Source of the DNA: Mycoplasma sp. CSL7475-4
GTDB lineage: Bacteria > Bacillota_I > Bacilli_A > Mycoplasmatales > Metamycoplasmataceae
Length of the DNA stretch: 64,000 bases
Assembly (NCBI RefSeq): GCF_024834065.1
Contig: NZ_JANUYA010000004.1
Location: forward strand, 31,322 to 95,321
Direction of reading: 5' to 3'
The position numbers were made by a program, and so were the translations under genes. Under the pieces are notes generated by a model. That model saw only the letters and a program-made list of their open reading frames with translations, was not told where the DNA came from and did not search any database. The stretch's first letter is position 1. Each line of letters begins with the position of its first letter. Of this stretch, positions 23,175-33,529 are shown piece by piece.

Positions 23175-25811
23175 TTAAGCAATAAAGTCATTGATGCCCG
23201 GGAATGTTTGTTCATCGACACCTGGCAATACTCAATATTTATTTTTGAAACGTTTTTTAATTCCTGCTTGGCGTTTAATTTCAAGTTTATTTCAAATGTA
23301 CATTGTAACGAACATTGAAGATACTAAGCTAGAAAATGCTCCAAAAATTAATGTAATTGTGAATGAATAATCTATTGGATAAATGAATAAAGCAACAACA
23401 CCAGCAATAAGTACAACTGCTAAGAACGAGTAAATACTACGTTTCATATTGCTACGAACTGCTCTATTAGCCACTTCGTCTACGCCTTCTTTTTCAACAA
23501 AATCAGTATGGAAACTCAATGACATTAATTCTTTAATTTTGCTAATAAGTACAATTTTATCGTTTATTGAAACAATTAGGATTGCAGCAAAAGCGACGAT
23601 AGTTAATGTATTTAGTTCAATTCTCGTCAATGCAACAAAGGCAATACCTAAAATAATATCGAAAATCAATGCAACTAATACACCAAGTGCGTAGGTTCAT
23701 TTAAATCTAATTAAGACATAAATAAATATGATTCCTAAAGCTGCTAGAGTAGCGTAAAGAGTTTTTAGCATAAAATCAATTGCTGATTGTGAGTTAAAAC
23801 CATACGAAAGAATATCGACACCAGCAATAGCTTGAACACCGTTTCTAATAGCACTAATTTGTTCTGGAGTAATTGACTGTGTTGTTTTAATCACAACACT
23901 ATATGCACTATTTTGTGAGTCTAATGCACTTAGATTTATTACTTCATTGACATCGTTAATACCTAAGCCCACAGCATTATTAATCAAGTAATTTTTAATC
24001 TGTGTTGCTTGCTCAATATTGATAGTTGTGTTTAAATCTTGTCTACCTTGAATTGTAATATTAGTTCCGCCCTGAAATTCCAATGCACGATTAAATCCAC
24101 CAGCAACATTATGGTTAATGTAAGCAAATACACCAAAAACAATTGCGGCAATGAAAACAAAAATCAGGACAGCAACTAAATATCATTTTGAATAAGAAAT
24201 AAAATCTAATTTAGCAAGTCTGCTTTGATTATTTAAGACTAATTTTTTAGTTCTAATACCTAGTAATTGTGGTTTTTTGGTAAATAATTGAGTATTCACG
24301 ATCATACTTGCTACAAATCTAGTTAGCAATATAGTAGAGGTGGCAACACCAATAATTGAGAATACCAAACTTATGCTAAATGTTCTAATACCTTGTGCCC
24401 CAAAATAAAATAACATAAATGAAATTAGAATAATTACGATATTAGAATCGAAGAGAGTAGGAAGAGTTGAACGCATTGTTGTGGCTAGTGCCTTGCGCAT
24501 TTTTTCTCCTCGGTATATCTCTTGTTTTAAACGAGAATAAGTAACAACAACTGAATTGAAGAAAATTAATAACCCAATCATAATTGATGCAAGTGATATC
24601 GGTGAGTATTCACCCCGAAGAGCTGTAAACATCAACATTGTGATAAATATGTATAGCGACATTGAGATTGTACTTAAAGCACCTAATAGGCCGTAATTAA
24701 CTATCAACACAACTGCTATTAGAACAAAAATTACTCCAATAGCTATTAATGATAACATGTATGCATCATTGGTTTCGGCCGGACTAATGAAATTACTTGA
24801 AACAACTTTTAGGTTGTATTTAGCAATACCGAAATTAATATTTTCAGCAAGTTTTTTTGATGATGAATCAGAAAGTCTTTCACCTCTAGCACTCGAAGGT
24901 ATACTGAAACTATCGCCTCTAAGTGGTGAACTAACACCGACTTTATTAATTAAATAATTATCAGCGTTTATCGAATATGTTTTTAAAACTCCTGGGTTTT
25001 CATTTTGACCGGGGTTTTCATTAACATAAACAAAATTATATGGATTCTTATTTGCTTTTATTCATTCACTAGAAAATTCACTACGTGCAATATTTATTAA
25101 ATCATCAATATTTAATCATGTTAACAATAAATTTAGACCTGGTTGTTTTTCCGAAAGGTAACGAGTAGCTTTAGTTCATTCAATTTCAGAACTTTTATTG
25201 CTTAGTGTAACATCAACAACAAAATTATTATTGTTGCCAAACGAATTAAAGTTTTGACGTGCTCCTTTAATTGGTGGAACGAATGATTTTAGTATTTCTT
25301 CATTATTAACGACATCATCTCAAACAATTTTGTTACTATCATTCGGCTCAACAAACACTCCATTTCTGAAAAGTGGTTGGCCTGAAACATCAGTAAAAAT
25401 TAATGTAGATTTAGTTGTTAGAAGATTTTCAAAAGTTTGACGCTCTTTTACACTCAAATCACCGGTTTTCGATATTTTAAGTTTGTCATCACTCTCTACA
25501 TCGACTCTAACATCGTTAAAACTGTTACTATCGCCAATTCTATTTTCGATTGAACGTGCAACCTCGCTAGCAGGGGTTTTTGAATCGCCTTCATTTTCAA
25601 TTGAAACTAAGAACTCTTGACCACCACCATACTTAATAGATTTTTTAACATTCTTCGAAGTATATAGAGTTGTTCCGAGTGCAACTGTTGTAACTGAAGC
25701 AGTCACAATGAAAAAAGAAAGAAATCACCTTTTTCAATTGTTAAGGGTGAAAATTTTTTTTCAATTAGTAACAGAAAATATGTTTTTAAAAAATTGCACT
25801 ATTTTTTTCAT
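23175..25811 (-). CDS. secDF: Fused SecD/SecF protein-export membrane protein
   Basis: 878 aa. Proton-driven auxiliary subunit of the Sec translocase. Twelve membrane helices in two halves: SecD (residues 1 to about 560) with a large extracellular P1 domain (GGGQEFLVSIENEG near 58), and SecF (about 560-878) with GGTNITIQGRQD near 580. The TM4-like motif ALRGEYSPISLASIMIGLLIFFNS and the SecF stretch FDIILGIAFVALTRIELN are conserved. Several Trp codons are TGA. Basic N-terminus with Trp-rich repeats before the first helix. Downstream of ruvAB, transcribed alone; terminator after it. Confidence 0.93.
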
Positions 25812-25934
25812 AATTATTTAAATTATATATTAAGTATTAATTTTAAATAATTAATAATTCAATTTCAATAAACTAAGATATTCAACGGTATTTTTCAATA
25901 AAATTACTGAAAAAAGACTGAATAAATAAAGAAA

Positions 25935-25961
25935 AGACGTTTATTCTTTGAAAAACGTCTT
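25935..25961 (-). terminator. Terminator overlapping the ruvB stop codon
   Basis: Minus strand AAGACGTTT/AAACGTCTT 9-bp stem followed by T run; it begins within the ruvB stop. Confidence 0.78.
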
Positions 25962-26916
25962 AATAATATCTATAATTTTTAACTAAATATTCGACACCTT
26001 CTTTGGTAATTTTTCTCCCACGTGGACTTTTCTCTATTAAGTGATAGTAAAGTAATAACGGCTCAATATCATATATGATGTTGTCACGTTGAAAATTCAA
26101 TATTCCAATAAGAGAGTCCAAAGATGCACTTTTCTCATCGAAAGTATCGTTCAATAATTTTAAGTATTCTAGGTGTTCTCTACCTAAACCAAATTCATAT
26201 AATTCAAGATATTTAAAAGTCTCATTCACGGTTCTAACACTAACCTGATTTTCATTGTTTTTAATTGAAAAATCAATAACTCTTTTCAATAAATGTATTG
26301 CGACACGTGGAGTTGCCTTTGAGTGTTTTGATATCAATTCAAGAACATTTTTTTCGGCATGAACTCCTGTGGAGTGATAAACATTTTGAATGATCTTCAA
26401 TATATCATTGACACTATAAGGATTTAACCTTCCTTGAAAACCAAAGCGATCTTTTAAAGGTTGAGAGAGTAAATTTATTTTAGTTGTTGCTCCTACTAGC
26501 GTAAAAGGTTTTAAATTCATTCTCATAACTTTAGAATCACCCTCAGGCCCAATTATAATATCTATTTTGAAATCTTCCATTGCTGAATAAATTAACTCTT
26601 CAACATTTTTATTGATACTATGAATTTCATCAATAAATATTATGTCCCCTTCGTTCGCCTGGGCAAAAACACTTAAAATATCCGCTTTCTTTTCGAGCAA
26701 AGAACCTTGAAGATAATGAATCTTAACTTGCATTTCCTCAGCTAAAATACCTGCCAATGTAGTTTTTCCGGTCCCTGGCGGGCCGTAAAAAAGTATATGA
26801 TCTAATATTTCTTTGCGAAATTTTGAACCGCTAATCATCGTTTTTAATGTAGTTATTAATTTTTCCTGACCAACGAAATTCGCAAAATTTTTAGGTCGCA
26901 AGATTTGGTTTTTCAT
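25960..26916 (-). CDS. ruvB: Holliday junction branch migration helicase RuvB
   Basis: 318 aa AAA+ motor that drives branch migration with RuvA. LRPKNFANFVGQEK at 6-19, Walker A GPPGTGKTT near 46, Walker B IIFIDEIHSIN near 92, sensor I LVGATTK near 138, arginine finger region DRFGFQGRL near 154, and a C-terminal winged helix ending EKSPRGRKITKEGVEYL. Starts inside ruvA (26-nt overlap). No ruvC gene is nearby; mycoplasmas commonly lack RuvC. Confidence 0.96.
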   Translation of the reverse strand: MKNQILRPKNFANFVGQEKLITTLKTMISGSKFRKEILDHILFYGPPGTGKTTLAGILAEEMQVKIHYLQGSLLEKKADILSVFAQANEGDIIFIDEIHSINKNVEELIYSAMEDFKIDIIIGPEGDSKVMRMNLKPFTLVGATTKINLLSQPLKDRFGFQGRLNPYSVNDILKIIQNVYHSTGVHAEKNVLELISKHSKATPRVAIHLLKRVIDFSIKNNENQVSVRTVNETFKYLELYEFGLGREHLEYLKLLNDTFDEKSASLDSLIGILNFQRDNIIYDIEPLLLYYHLIEKSPRGRKITKEGVEYLVKNYRYY

Positions 26917-27499
26917 TTTTTAATTCTTTTCCGGTCATAACAAACATAGCCTGTTGAATAATTTCTTCGACATCGCTAGATTGCGGAATTTCATTAAGTG
27001 CTGAATCAATTTCATTTGTCTTAAATCCTAATGTTTTTAATGTATCACGAGCTTGTTCAAATATGTTTGATTTGTACAAATCTTGAGATGCTTTTTTAGG
27101 ATTAATCATTTTTGCTCATTTTTCACTTAATTCTGCAATTGCTAGTCTGGCAACTTTAGGATTTAAATACGGTGTTTTTAATAAACCGTCAAAATCAGCT
27201 ATTGAAAGCATGCTTGCAATTTTTTCTCAACCTTGATTTAGCATATTAAATGCAACTTTAGGCCCTACTCCGCTTAAAGAAATTAAATCAATAAATAATA
27301 ATCTTTCTTTGAAATCCTTAAATGCGTATGTCGCTTGATAATAATCATTTTTAACATCAAAAAGATACAATTTTAATTTAGTTTTAGCGTTAACTCTTTG
27401 ATGATCTGGCATTATCAAGCTGTATCCAACACCGCCAGATTCAAAAATTAGGTTTGAATTATTTTTATAAATAACTTCACCTATTCTATATAGAATCAT
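26891..27499 (-). CDS. ruvA: Holliday junction DNA-binding protein RuvA
   Basis: 202 aa. Tetrameric junction-binding partner of RuvB. N-terminal OB fold (MILYRIGEVIY...GVGYSLIMP), central HhH with LISLSGVGPKVAFNMLN near 75-92 and a degraded second HhH, and the C-terminal RuvB-binding domain ARDTLKTLGFKTNEIDSAL near 150. Trp codons are TGA. A 29-codon ORF ends 9 nt before this ATG; its stop codon overlaps the ruvA SD (AAGGAG). Confidence 0.93.
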
Positions 27500-27508
27500 T
27501 TTTTCTCC

Positions 27509-27598
27509 TTATTTAAATTTGTAGTATTTTGAAATATTTTTTAGCGAAACTATAAATAAGTCTAGCTGTAACAAAAAAGACATAATTTTTTTATCCAT
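27509..27598 (-). CDS. 29-aa hydrophobic leader peptide upstream of ruvA
   Basis: Tiny ORF with strong SD (AAGGGGAG, 4 nt before ATG). Product MDKKIMSFLLQLDLFIVSL followed by a basic tail ending KYYKFK: one short amphipathic or membrane-spanning helix. Its TAA stop overlaps the SD of ruvA and ends 9 nt before the ruvA start, so its translation would be coupled to ruvA. No sequence family recognised. It could be a translational regulator, a small toxin-like membrane peptide, or chance. Confidence 0.45.
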   Translation of the reverse strand: MDKKIMSFLLQLDLFIVSLKNISKYYKFK

Positions 27599-27802
27599 AT
27601 TCTCCCCTTCTTTTTTCTTACACTTTAATGCTAATGGATTAAAATCGCTTTTTTTAATAACTTTTTACTTTGTTGAATTTTGTGAATAAGTTTGATTTTT
27701 ATCTCAAAAACTACCTGTATTGTTGATTTATTACCTAATTATTGATTTTTTAACAATATTTTTATTGTGGAAAAGATCCGGTATTTAAAAAAAGTAAAAT
27801 AA

Positions 27803-27825
27803 AAAACTGCCAATTAAGCAGTTTT
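27803..27825 (-). terminator. Terminator of the tRNA-Thr/tRNA-Leu unit
   Basis: Minus strand AAAACTGC/GCAGTTTT stem then T-rich tail, 17 nt after the tRNA-Leu CCA end. Confidence 0.8.
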
Positions 27826-27841
27826 GGTGTATTTAAACAAA

Positions 27842-27926
27842 TGGTGCGCAAGGAGGGACTCGAACCCTCACGCCGTAAAGCACTAGAGCCTAAATCTAGC
27901 GTGTCTGCCAATTTCACCACTCGCGC
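27842..27926 (-). tRNA. tRNA-Leu (UAG anticodon)
   Basis: Full cloverleaf with long class II variable arm (TGCTTTACGGCG), GGTTCGAGTCC T-arm and encoded CCA. Anticodon loop TTTAGGC between CTAGA and TCTAG gives UAG. Cotranscribed with the adjacent tRNA-Thr (4 nt apart). Confidence 0.96.
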
Positions 27927-27930
27927 ATAA

Positions 27931-28006
<76 letters not shown>

Positions 28007-28164
28007 ATATATAATTGCTTGATAATTATATAATAAAATTTTAATTTTTTAAAAAAATAATTTAATTTTTTATTAATAAATTTTTGTTGCTTTTTCTAAT
28101 CACAAATTTGGCTATTTTTGATTAACTTAAAATGTCTAACAATGGATTGTTAAGAAAAAATAAA

Positions 28165-28181
28165 AACTAGCCAGGCTAGTT
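28165..28181 (-). terminator. Terminator of the Asn-Glu-Val tRNA unit
   Basis: AACTAGC/GCTAGTT stem with a three-base loop, then TTTTTATTTTT on the minus strand. Confidence 0.75.
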
Positions 28182-28198
28182 CGATGTAGTTAAACAAA

Positions 28199-28274
28199 TG
28201 GTGGAGAATAAGGGGCTCGAACCCATGACCTACGCCTTGTAAGGGCGCCGCTCTCCCAACTGAGCTAATTCTCC
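28199..28274 (-). tRNA. tRNA-Val (UAC anticodon)
   Basis: GGAGAATTAGCTCAGTTGG start, anticodon loop CTTACAA between GCGCC and GGCGT (UAC), T-arm GGTTCGAGCCC, encoded CCA. Last of a three-tRNA unit. Confidence 0.96.
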
Positions 28275-28278
28275 AAAA

Positions 28279-28354
28279 TGGCAGTCTGTACGGGGATCGA
28301 ACCCGTGAATGCATGGATGAAAACCATGTGTGTTAACCGCTTCACCAACAGACC
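28279..28354 (-). tRNA. tRNA-Glu (UUC anticodon)
   Basis: GGTCTGTTGGTGAAGCGG start, anticodon loop TTTTCAT (UUC), T-arm GGTTCGATCCC, encoded CCA. Middle gene of the Asn-Glu-Val unit. Confidence 0.96.
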
Positions 28355-28358
28355 ATAA

Positions 28359-28433
28359 TGGCGCCGATTGCGGGGATCGAACCTGCGACCAACTGGTTAA
28401 CAGCCAGCTGCTCTACCGCTGAGCTAAATCGGC
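28359..28433 (-). tRNA. tRNA-Asn (GUU anticodon)
   Basis: GCCGATTTAGCTCAGCGG start, anticodon loop CTGTTAA (GUU), T-arm GGTTCGATCCC, encoded CCA. First gene of the unit; TATAAT on the minus strand about 20-25 nt upstream. Confidence 0.96.
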
Positions 28434-28551
28434 ATTGCGAAATATGCTCCATTATTATATAATGATTTATAAAATAAAGAAATATTTTTTATTTTATTTT
28501 TTCATATTTCGCTTTTTTTAAATAGGTATAACCTACTCGGTGATTTACAAA

Positions 28552-28625
28552 TGGAGGAAACGAGGGGAATCGAACCCCCATTACTAGCATGGCAAGCTAG
28601 AATTTTGCCATTAAATTACGTTTCC
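28552..28625 (-). tRNA. tRNA-Gly (GCC anticodon)
   Basis: GGAAACGTAATTTAATGG start, anticodon loop TTGCCAT (GCC), T-arm GGTTCGATTCC, encoded CCA. Transcribed alone, followed by a weak TAGGT/ACCTA hairpin at 28523-28535. Confidence 0.95.
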
Positions 28626-28727
28626 ATTTGCAATAAAATAATATTACATTTTTTAAAAAATCAAAATATTTTTTTATTTTTTTATCTTCTATATTTAATA
28701 TTTGTTTTTAAAAAAAAGAAAATAAAA

Positions 28728-28745
28728 AAAATCCTAATGGATTTT
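28728..28745 (-). terminator. Terminator of the Cys-Arg tRNA unit
   Basis: AAAATCC/GGATTTT stem with ATTA loop and a T-rich tail on the minus strand. Confidence 0.75.
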
Positions 28746-28761
28746 GGTGCTTTTAAACAAA

Positions 28762-28838
28762 TGGCGCGCCCGGCAGGAGTCGAACCCACAACCCCTTGGG
28801 CCGTAACCAAGTACTCTGTCCAGTTGAGCTACGGGCGC
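28762..28838 (-). tRNA. tRNA-Arg (ACG anticodon)
   Basis: GCGCCCGTAGCTCAACTGG start, anticodon loop TTACGGC (ACG, read as ICG after deamination in the family), T-arm GGTTCGACTCC, encoded CCA. Confidence 0.95.
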
Positions 28839-28841
28839 ATA

Positions 28842-28915
28842 TGGAGGCACCAACCGGATTCGAACCGGCGATCAAAGTTTTGCAGACTAATGCCTTACCG
28901 CTTGGCTATGGTGCC
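28842..28915 (-). tRNA. tRNA-Cys (GCA anticodon)
   Basis: GGCACCATAGCCAAGCGG start, anticodon loop CTGCAAA (GCA), T-arm GGTTCGAATCC, encoded CCA. TATAAT (minus, 28933-28928) about 12 nt upstream. Confidence 0.96.
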
Positions 28916-28927
28916 GCAAGCGAAAAC

Positions 28928-28933
28928 ATTATA
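28928..28933 (-). promoter_or_regulatory. -10 box of the tRNA-Cys/tRNA-Arg unit
   Basis: TATAAT preceded by TTG (TTGTATAAT), 12 nt before the tRNA-Cys 5' end. Confidence 0.6.
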
Positions 28934-28997
28934 CAACATTATTTGATTAGTGCTAATTAATTATACATATTTTATGAATTTTGATAAACAATTATTT

Positions 28998-29981
28998 TCA
29001 ATAAAAATCTAATAATTTATCTTTATTTTTATTATTTAATAAAACATCAATAATACTTTTTAAAAAAGGTATGTCTAAGTCGGCTAACAATTCCTGCATA
29101 TTATTTAATATAACGGCTGTATTATAACCTTCGACAGTTTTCTTATTTAATTTTAATGATTCAGAAACACCGTGTTCACCGACACTTAGGCCAAAACTGT
29201 AATTTCTGCTCGTGGTGTTTAAACAAGTTAAGACAATATCGCCAACGGCAGCTAATTCATAACCGGTAGTGTCTTTAGTTTGGGGGAACATTTTTTTAGC
29301 AACCGAATGAATTTCCATTAAACCTTGCGAAATTAATGCTGGAGCTAGATTTTTAGGAGCATGCATATAAGAAGCAATACCTATACCTATTGCTAAGACA
29401 TTTTTTAGGGCTGAAAATACTTCACTTCCTTGTTCATCGGTATTAATTTTTAATTTAAAGGTGTCGTTATTGAATAATTCTTCGATTTCATGTAAAAAAT
29501 CAACGTTAGTACCAACGACATTAATCATTGTTAAATGATTCTGAAAAACCTCAGTAGCAAATGATGGTCCTATTAAAGATGCAACATTGTTTAAATTATT
29601 GCCAAATTCATCCCTAATTAAATTGGAAATAAATTTTTTTGAATTAAAATCAATTCCCTTTGAAACATTAATAACATCCACTTTGCGATCACCCAATATT
29701 TGCTTAATTTTTAAAACAACCGTTGCAATAGCCGGAGTAGGAATAGCTAAAATAATCAAGTCACTATCTTTTAAAGCATAGTTTAAATCATCGGTTGCTA
29801 TTATATTTTGTGGATTATTGAACTTAAGATTGCCAAAATATTTTGTATTGAAACCACGGTTAATGTCTTCAATTTCCGAATTATCAATACCTCACATTAT
29901 AAATTTGTGGTTATTTTTGCTCAAAACAGTGGCTAAACCAGAAGCCCATGCGCCTGTCCCAATAAAAGTAATTTTTCTCAT
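28998..29981 (-). CDS. gpsA: Glycerol-3-phosphate dehydrogenase [NAD(P)+]
   Basis: 327 aa. Reduces dihydroxyacetone phosphate to glycerol 3-phosphate for lipids. N-terminal Rossmann motif ITFIGTGAWASGLATVLSKN (5-24), INVSKGID near 105, SLIGPSFATEV near 135 with the catalytic Lys region, LKNVLAIGIG near 190, and AAVGDIVLTC near 248 with STTSRNYSFG-like TTSRNYSFG. The second domain is complete. Start at 29981 includes the Rossmann loop; the SD is an unusual G run (GGGGGGG). One Trp is coded TGG here, others TGA. Confidence 0.94.
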
Positions 29982-30013
29982 TCGCCCCCCCTTATTTGAT
30001 AATTTTAAACTAT

Positions 30014-30400
30014 TTAATTAATTTTTTTATTATATGTTCAGTCGAATTTAAATATTTTGTAGATTTTATAAGCCTTTATTGCTGCCGTTTTGTCGTCTTT
30101 TTTAATTAATTTAATGGTTTTGATAAAAGCGATCAAAGCGAACAAGAGTGTAAATGAATAAACGTAAACAGCAACTAATGCTATGGTTATCGTTGCTAGG
30201 ATTGAAATATTAACGGTTTTGGAATAACCGAATGAGTTAATAAAAAAATATATCGCTGCAACACCAATAAATAGAAGCAATGAAACTAGAAATCAAAACT
30301 CAACCATTTTCTTTTTGGCTTTAATTTCTCCGTCAACAATTTCAGGAGTTTCTTTTGTTTTCTTAACCTCATCGGCAAAGTCAAATTCTAATAACGTCAT
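30014..30400 (-). CDS. Small two-helix membrane protein of unknown function
   Basis: 128 aa. Charged N-terminus with Glu/Lys (about residues 1-33), two hydrophobic helices (about 37-56 and 66-95), then a Lys-rich cytoplasmic tail ending near WTYNKKIN. No family recognised. Its ATG overlaps the rsmA stop (TAATG), so it is translated with rsmA. SD GGAG lies in rsmA. Confidence 0.7.
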
Positions 30401-31176
30401 TATTTCTCCAATTCTCTGTAAAGTTTCACGATTTCTTCAACACTCAACTCTTGAATACGTGTCAATTCTTTTAATCCCAAAATTTTGTATACAGCATTAA
30501 TTTTGTCAATTGAATATTTAGTTTTTAGTGATCAAGATAACTTTTTGCGACGTGAATAAAAACATAATTTAAAAAAATTCATTAAATCATTAAAATCGCT
30601 GTCAATATTTTGTTTAAATTTGATTGAAATTATTGAAGAATCAACCTTTGGCACAGGTGTGAATAATTGTTTATCAACAAATAATTCTTTTTTTACGTCG
30701 GCAATATATTGCAATGTTACAGACAATTTTGAATATTGAGGAGTATTAATTTTTGCAACGATTCTTTCTGCAACTTCGTCTTGCACCATTAATACCGCTC
30801 TATTAAATAAATGTCTATTTTCAATAATCTTAAAAATTATTTCACTCGTGATGTAATAAGGTATATTTCCAACAACCTCGAAGTTGTTGAATTTTTCGAG
30901 ATTAGCTTGCAAAAAGTCGCCTTTTACAATTTGGTCATCTTTAACAATATTTTTTGTAGTTAAAAAACTAATCATGTCAACGTCGATTTCGAATGTGACA
31001 AGTTCATTTGCTTGTTTAACTAAATGTTGTGTTAAAGCTCCCATACCAGGACCTATCTCGATAATTTTTTTATCTTGTGGATCAATAATTTCAATGATTT
31101 TGTCAATAATTTTATTGTCATTTAAGAAATTTTGACCATATTTCTTTTTTGCATTGATTTGCTTATTTTTTTGCAT
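30400..31176 (-). CDS. rsmA: 16S rRNA dimethyladenosine transferase
   Basis: 258 aa, KsgA/RsmA. Dimethylates the two adjacent adenines near the 3' end of 16S rRNA using SAM (made by MetK in this window). KKKYGQNFLND near 10-20, SAM motif IIEIGPGMGALTQHL near 39, catalytic NIPYYITSEI near 103, PKVDSSII near 178, and FKLCFYSRRKKL near 203. The last ~50 residues follow a TGA read as Trp. Overlaps tatD (14 nt) and the next membrane gene. Confidence 0.95.
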
Positions 31177-31924
31177 TTATATTAAATAACTCCTTGGCGT
31201 TTCGATAAACTTGCTTTACAAATTTTTCTGGTGGCATTTTTTTGATACCAGCGATAAATGTAGTTATATAAACTACGTTTTCTGATACATTTCGTTCTCC
31301 TCTTTTGTGAGCAGGAGAAAGATATGGCGCATCAGTTTCAGTCAATATTCTTTCAACTGGCAATCAATCAATAACTTCAATTAAATTAGTTGAAGATTTG
31401 TATGTTGCAGTGCCTGAAAAACTAAAATAAGTGTTTAGTTGAGCGAATTTTTTTGCTCAAAATAAATCTCCGCTATAAGTGTGAATCATAAATTTCACAT
31501 CTTTATATTGTGAAAGAACATCGTACAATATTTCGTATGAATCACGCATGTGAATGACTACTGGTAGTGAATACTTTTGGGCAATCTGAATTTGAGAGTG
31601 AAGCGATTCGATTTGAACTTGAGGCGAAACACTTTCTCAGTGAAAATCTAGACCGATTTCACCTATTGCTTTAATGCTTGAATCAATTTGTTTTTCAACC
31701 AACTCGCCATCAATTTTGCCCTTTGCATTATTGGGATGTACGCCAATAACTGGATAAGTAAAGGGGTATTTTTGACAAATATTTTTCACTTCTTCATTTT
31801 CAGCAATCGAACAACCAGTAACCATCATAATTGAAACGCCATTTTGGTGCGCATTATCAATAATTTGGTCTGTATTGGGGTAATATTCCTTTAAAGGATG
31901 CGTGTGAGCATCCACGAATTTCAT
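31163..31924 (-). CDS. tatD: TatD-family metal-dependent deoxyribonuclease
   Basis: 253 aa TIM-barrel hydrolase. FVDAHTHPLKEYYP (metal HxH), MVTGCSI near 34, GVHPNNAKG near 62 (His), AIGEIGLDFHWE near 90 (Glu, His), and TETDAPYLSPAHKRGERN near 200 (Asp, C-terminal marker). I chose the ATG at 31924 because GTAGGA lies about 10 nt upstream; an ATG 6 nt earlier is also possible. Overlaps rsmA by 14 nt, a pairing common in Firmicutes. Confidence 0.92.
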
Positions 31925-31935
31925 AGCCATATTTC

Positions 31936-33273
31936 CTACTTTCCAAGACAAAAGTTTTTAAACATATCATCTAATAATTGTTCATTATCTGCTCTACCTG
32001 TTATATCAACCAAATTTTTTCAAGCCTCTGTTATATCAATAATTACTAAATCAGAATAAACACCATTATTGAGTGCATTTATTGCATTTTGTATTGAAAT
32101 ATTAGCTTTTTTTATTAATGATAACTGACGGGCATTACTTACAAATTCTTCATTATCAAGCTCAATGTTTTTAAATTTTTCTACTAGTGCTTTTTGTAAC
32201 TCTTCTATACTGCCATTTTGTGCACTAATACTTAGTGAGTTGGCCGGGGCTGGTAGAACATCATTTTTATTTCATAAGGTTATGATATTTTTATTGAATT
32301 GAGTAGCAATTTCAATAACACGATTATCAAATTCATCATTTTGTTGAGTTGTATCCAAAACATGAATGACAATATCAGCTTTTTTTATTTGGTCAAAACT
32401 TTTTTCGATACCAATTTTTTCTGCTTTTGTTGTTGTTTCTCTAATTCCGGCAGTATCAATAAGTTTAAACAGAAAACCTTCATATTGTCAGGTTGCTTCA
32501 ACTAAGTCACGGGTCGTACCTGCTTCATCAGTAACAATGGCTTTTTCTTCATCTAACAAGCGGTTTAATATCGAACTTTTACCGACATTGGGCTTACCGA
32601 TTATAGCGACTTTGATACCATCAAAAAGCAATCGTGAATTTTCACTTTGTTTGACTAATTTACTCATTTTTGAGTCAATTTGGATTAATTCGCTCAATAA
32701 ACCTTTATCTAAAATTTTCTCAACATCATCATACTCAGGATAATCAATATTGACTTCAATACGACCAATCAAATTCATTAATCAATCACGCAAATTATCA
32801 ATCATTTTAGAAGTCTTACCGTCAAATTTCTTTACAGCAATTTCCGTTTGAATTAAAGATTGTGCGTGTATTAAATCATTAATAGCTTCCGCTTTAACTA
32901 GGTCCATTTTACCGTTTAAAAATGCACGACGGCTAAATTCACCTGGCGTAGCCAGTCTAGCACCATTTTGTAAAATTAACTCAAGAATACGATTCGAAAT
33001 TACAACGCCACCATGGCAATTAATTTCAACAGTATCTTCGCCTGTAAAAGTATTTTTACCAATAAATCACATAACCAAAACTTCATCAATTACTTTGTTA
33101 TCATTAAAGTTATCGACAATGTATCCATAAGTAATACGGTGATTTGAACCGACTTTGCCATTAAATATTTTTTTAACAATATTGACGCTGTCTTGACCGC
33201 TCACTCTAATAATTGATATTGCTTGGTTAATTTTGCCACCAGATGAGATAGCTGCTATAGTATCATTAATCAT
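31936..33273 (-). CDS. mnmE: tRNA modification GTPase MnmE
   Basis: 445 aa. With MnmG makes the carboxymethylaminomethyl group at U34. N-terminal folate-binding domain starts [23 protein letters not shown], then a helical domain, then a G domain with Walker [12 protein letters not shown]2 DEAGTTRD, G3 [12 protein letters not shown], and the C-terminal catalytic FCLGK. The last Cys-Leu-Gly-Lys is essential in the family. No mnmG in the window. It is first in a five-gene minus-strand unit down to gpsA's upstream neighbour. Confidence 0.96.
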
Positions 33274-33317
33274 ATTATTTATTTTACCTTAATATTCTTT
33301 CCTACAAATTAATATAA

Positions 33318-33337
33318 AAAAGCAGTTTCCTGCTTTT
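33318..33337 (-). terminator. Terminator of tRNA-Gly (UCC)
   Basis: AAAAGCAG/CTGCTTTT stem with GGAA loop on the minus strand, then T-rich tail. Confidence 0.8.
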
Positions 33338-33353
33338 GGCGTATTTAAACAAA

Positions 33354-33427
33354 TGGAGGGGATGACGGGAATCGAACCCGCATAATCAGCTTGGAAGGCT
33401 GGAGTTCTACCATTGAACTACATCCCC
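33354..33427 (-). tRNA. tRNA-Gly (UCC anticodon)
   Basis: GGGGATGTAGTTCAATGG start, anticodon loop CTTCCAA (UCC), T-arm GGTTCGATTCC, encoded CCA. Stands alone between mnmE and the surface-protein gene. Confidence 0.96.
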
Positions 33428-33516
33428 ATTTATTAATTGCTTTATAATGATAATACATTTTGATATTTTTCAAAGAAAAAAAATATTTTTTGTTATTTTA
33501 TTTATTTACATCATAT

Positions 33517-33522
33517 TATAAT
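33517..33522 (+). promoter_or_regulatory. -10 box of the surface-protein gene (leaderless start)
   Basis: TATAAT followed by TCGGTTT (7 nt) and the ATG at 33530. No SD can be seen. Confidence 0.6.
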
Positions 33523-33529
33523 TCGGTTT

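Noticed and set aside
27599..27802. Gap between the ruvA leader ORF and the tRNA terminator
   Set aside because: AT-rich, no convincing ORF or structured RNA; probably the ruvAB promoter region.
28551..28946. 131-codon plus-strand open frame
   Set aside because: It covers three minus-strand tRNA genes (Gly, Arg, Cys) and their spacers; the reading frame is an artefact of tRNA sequence.
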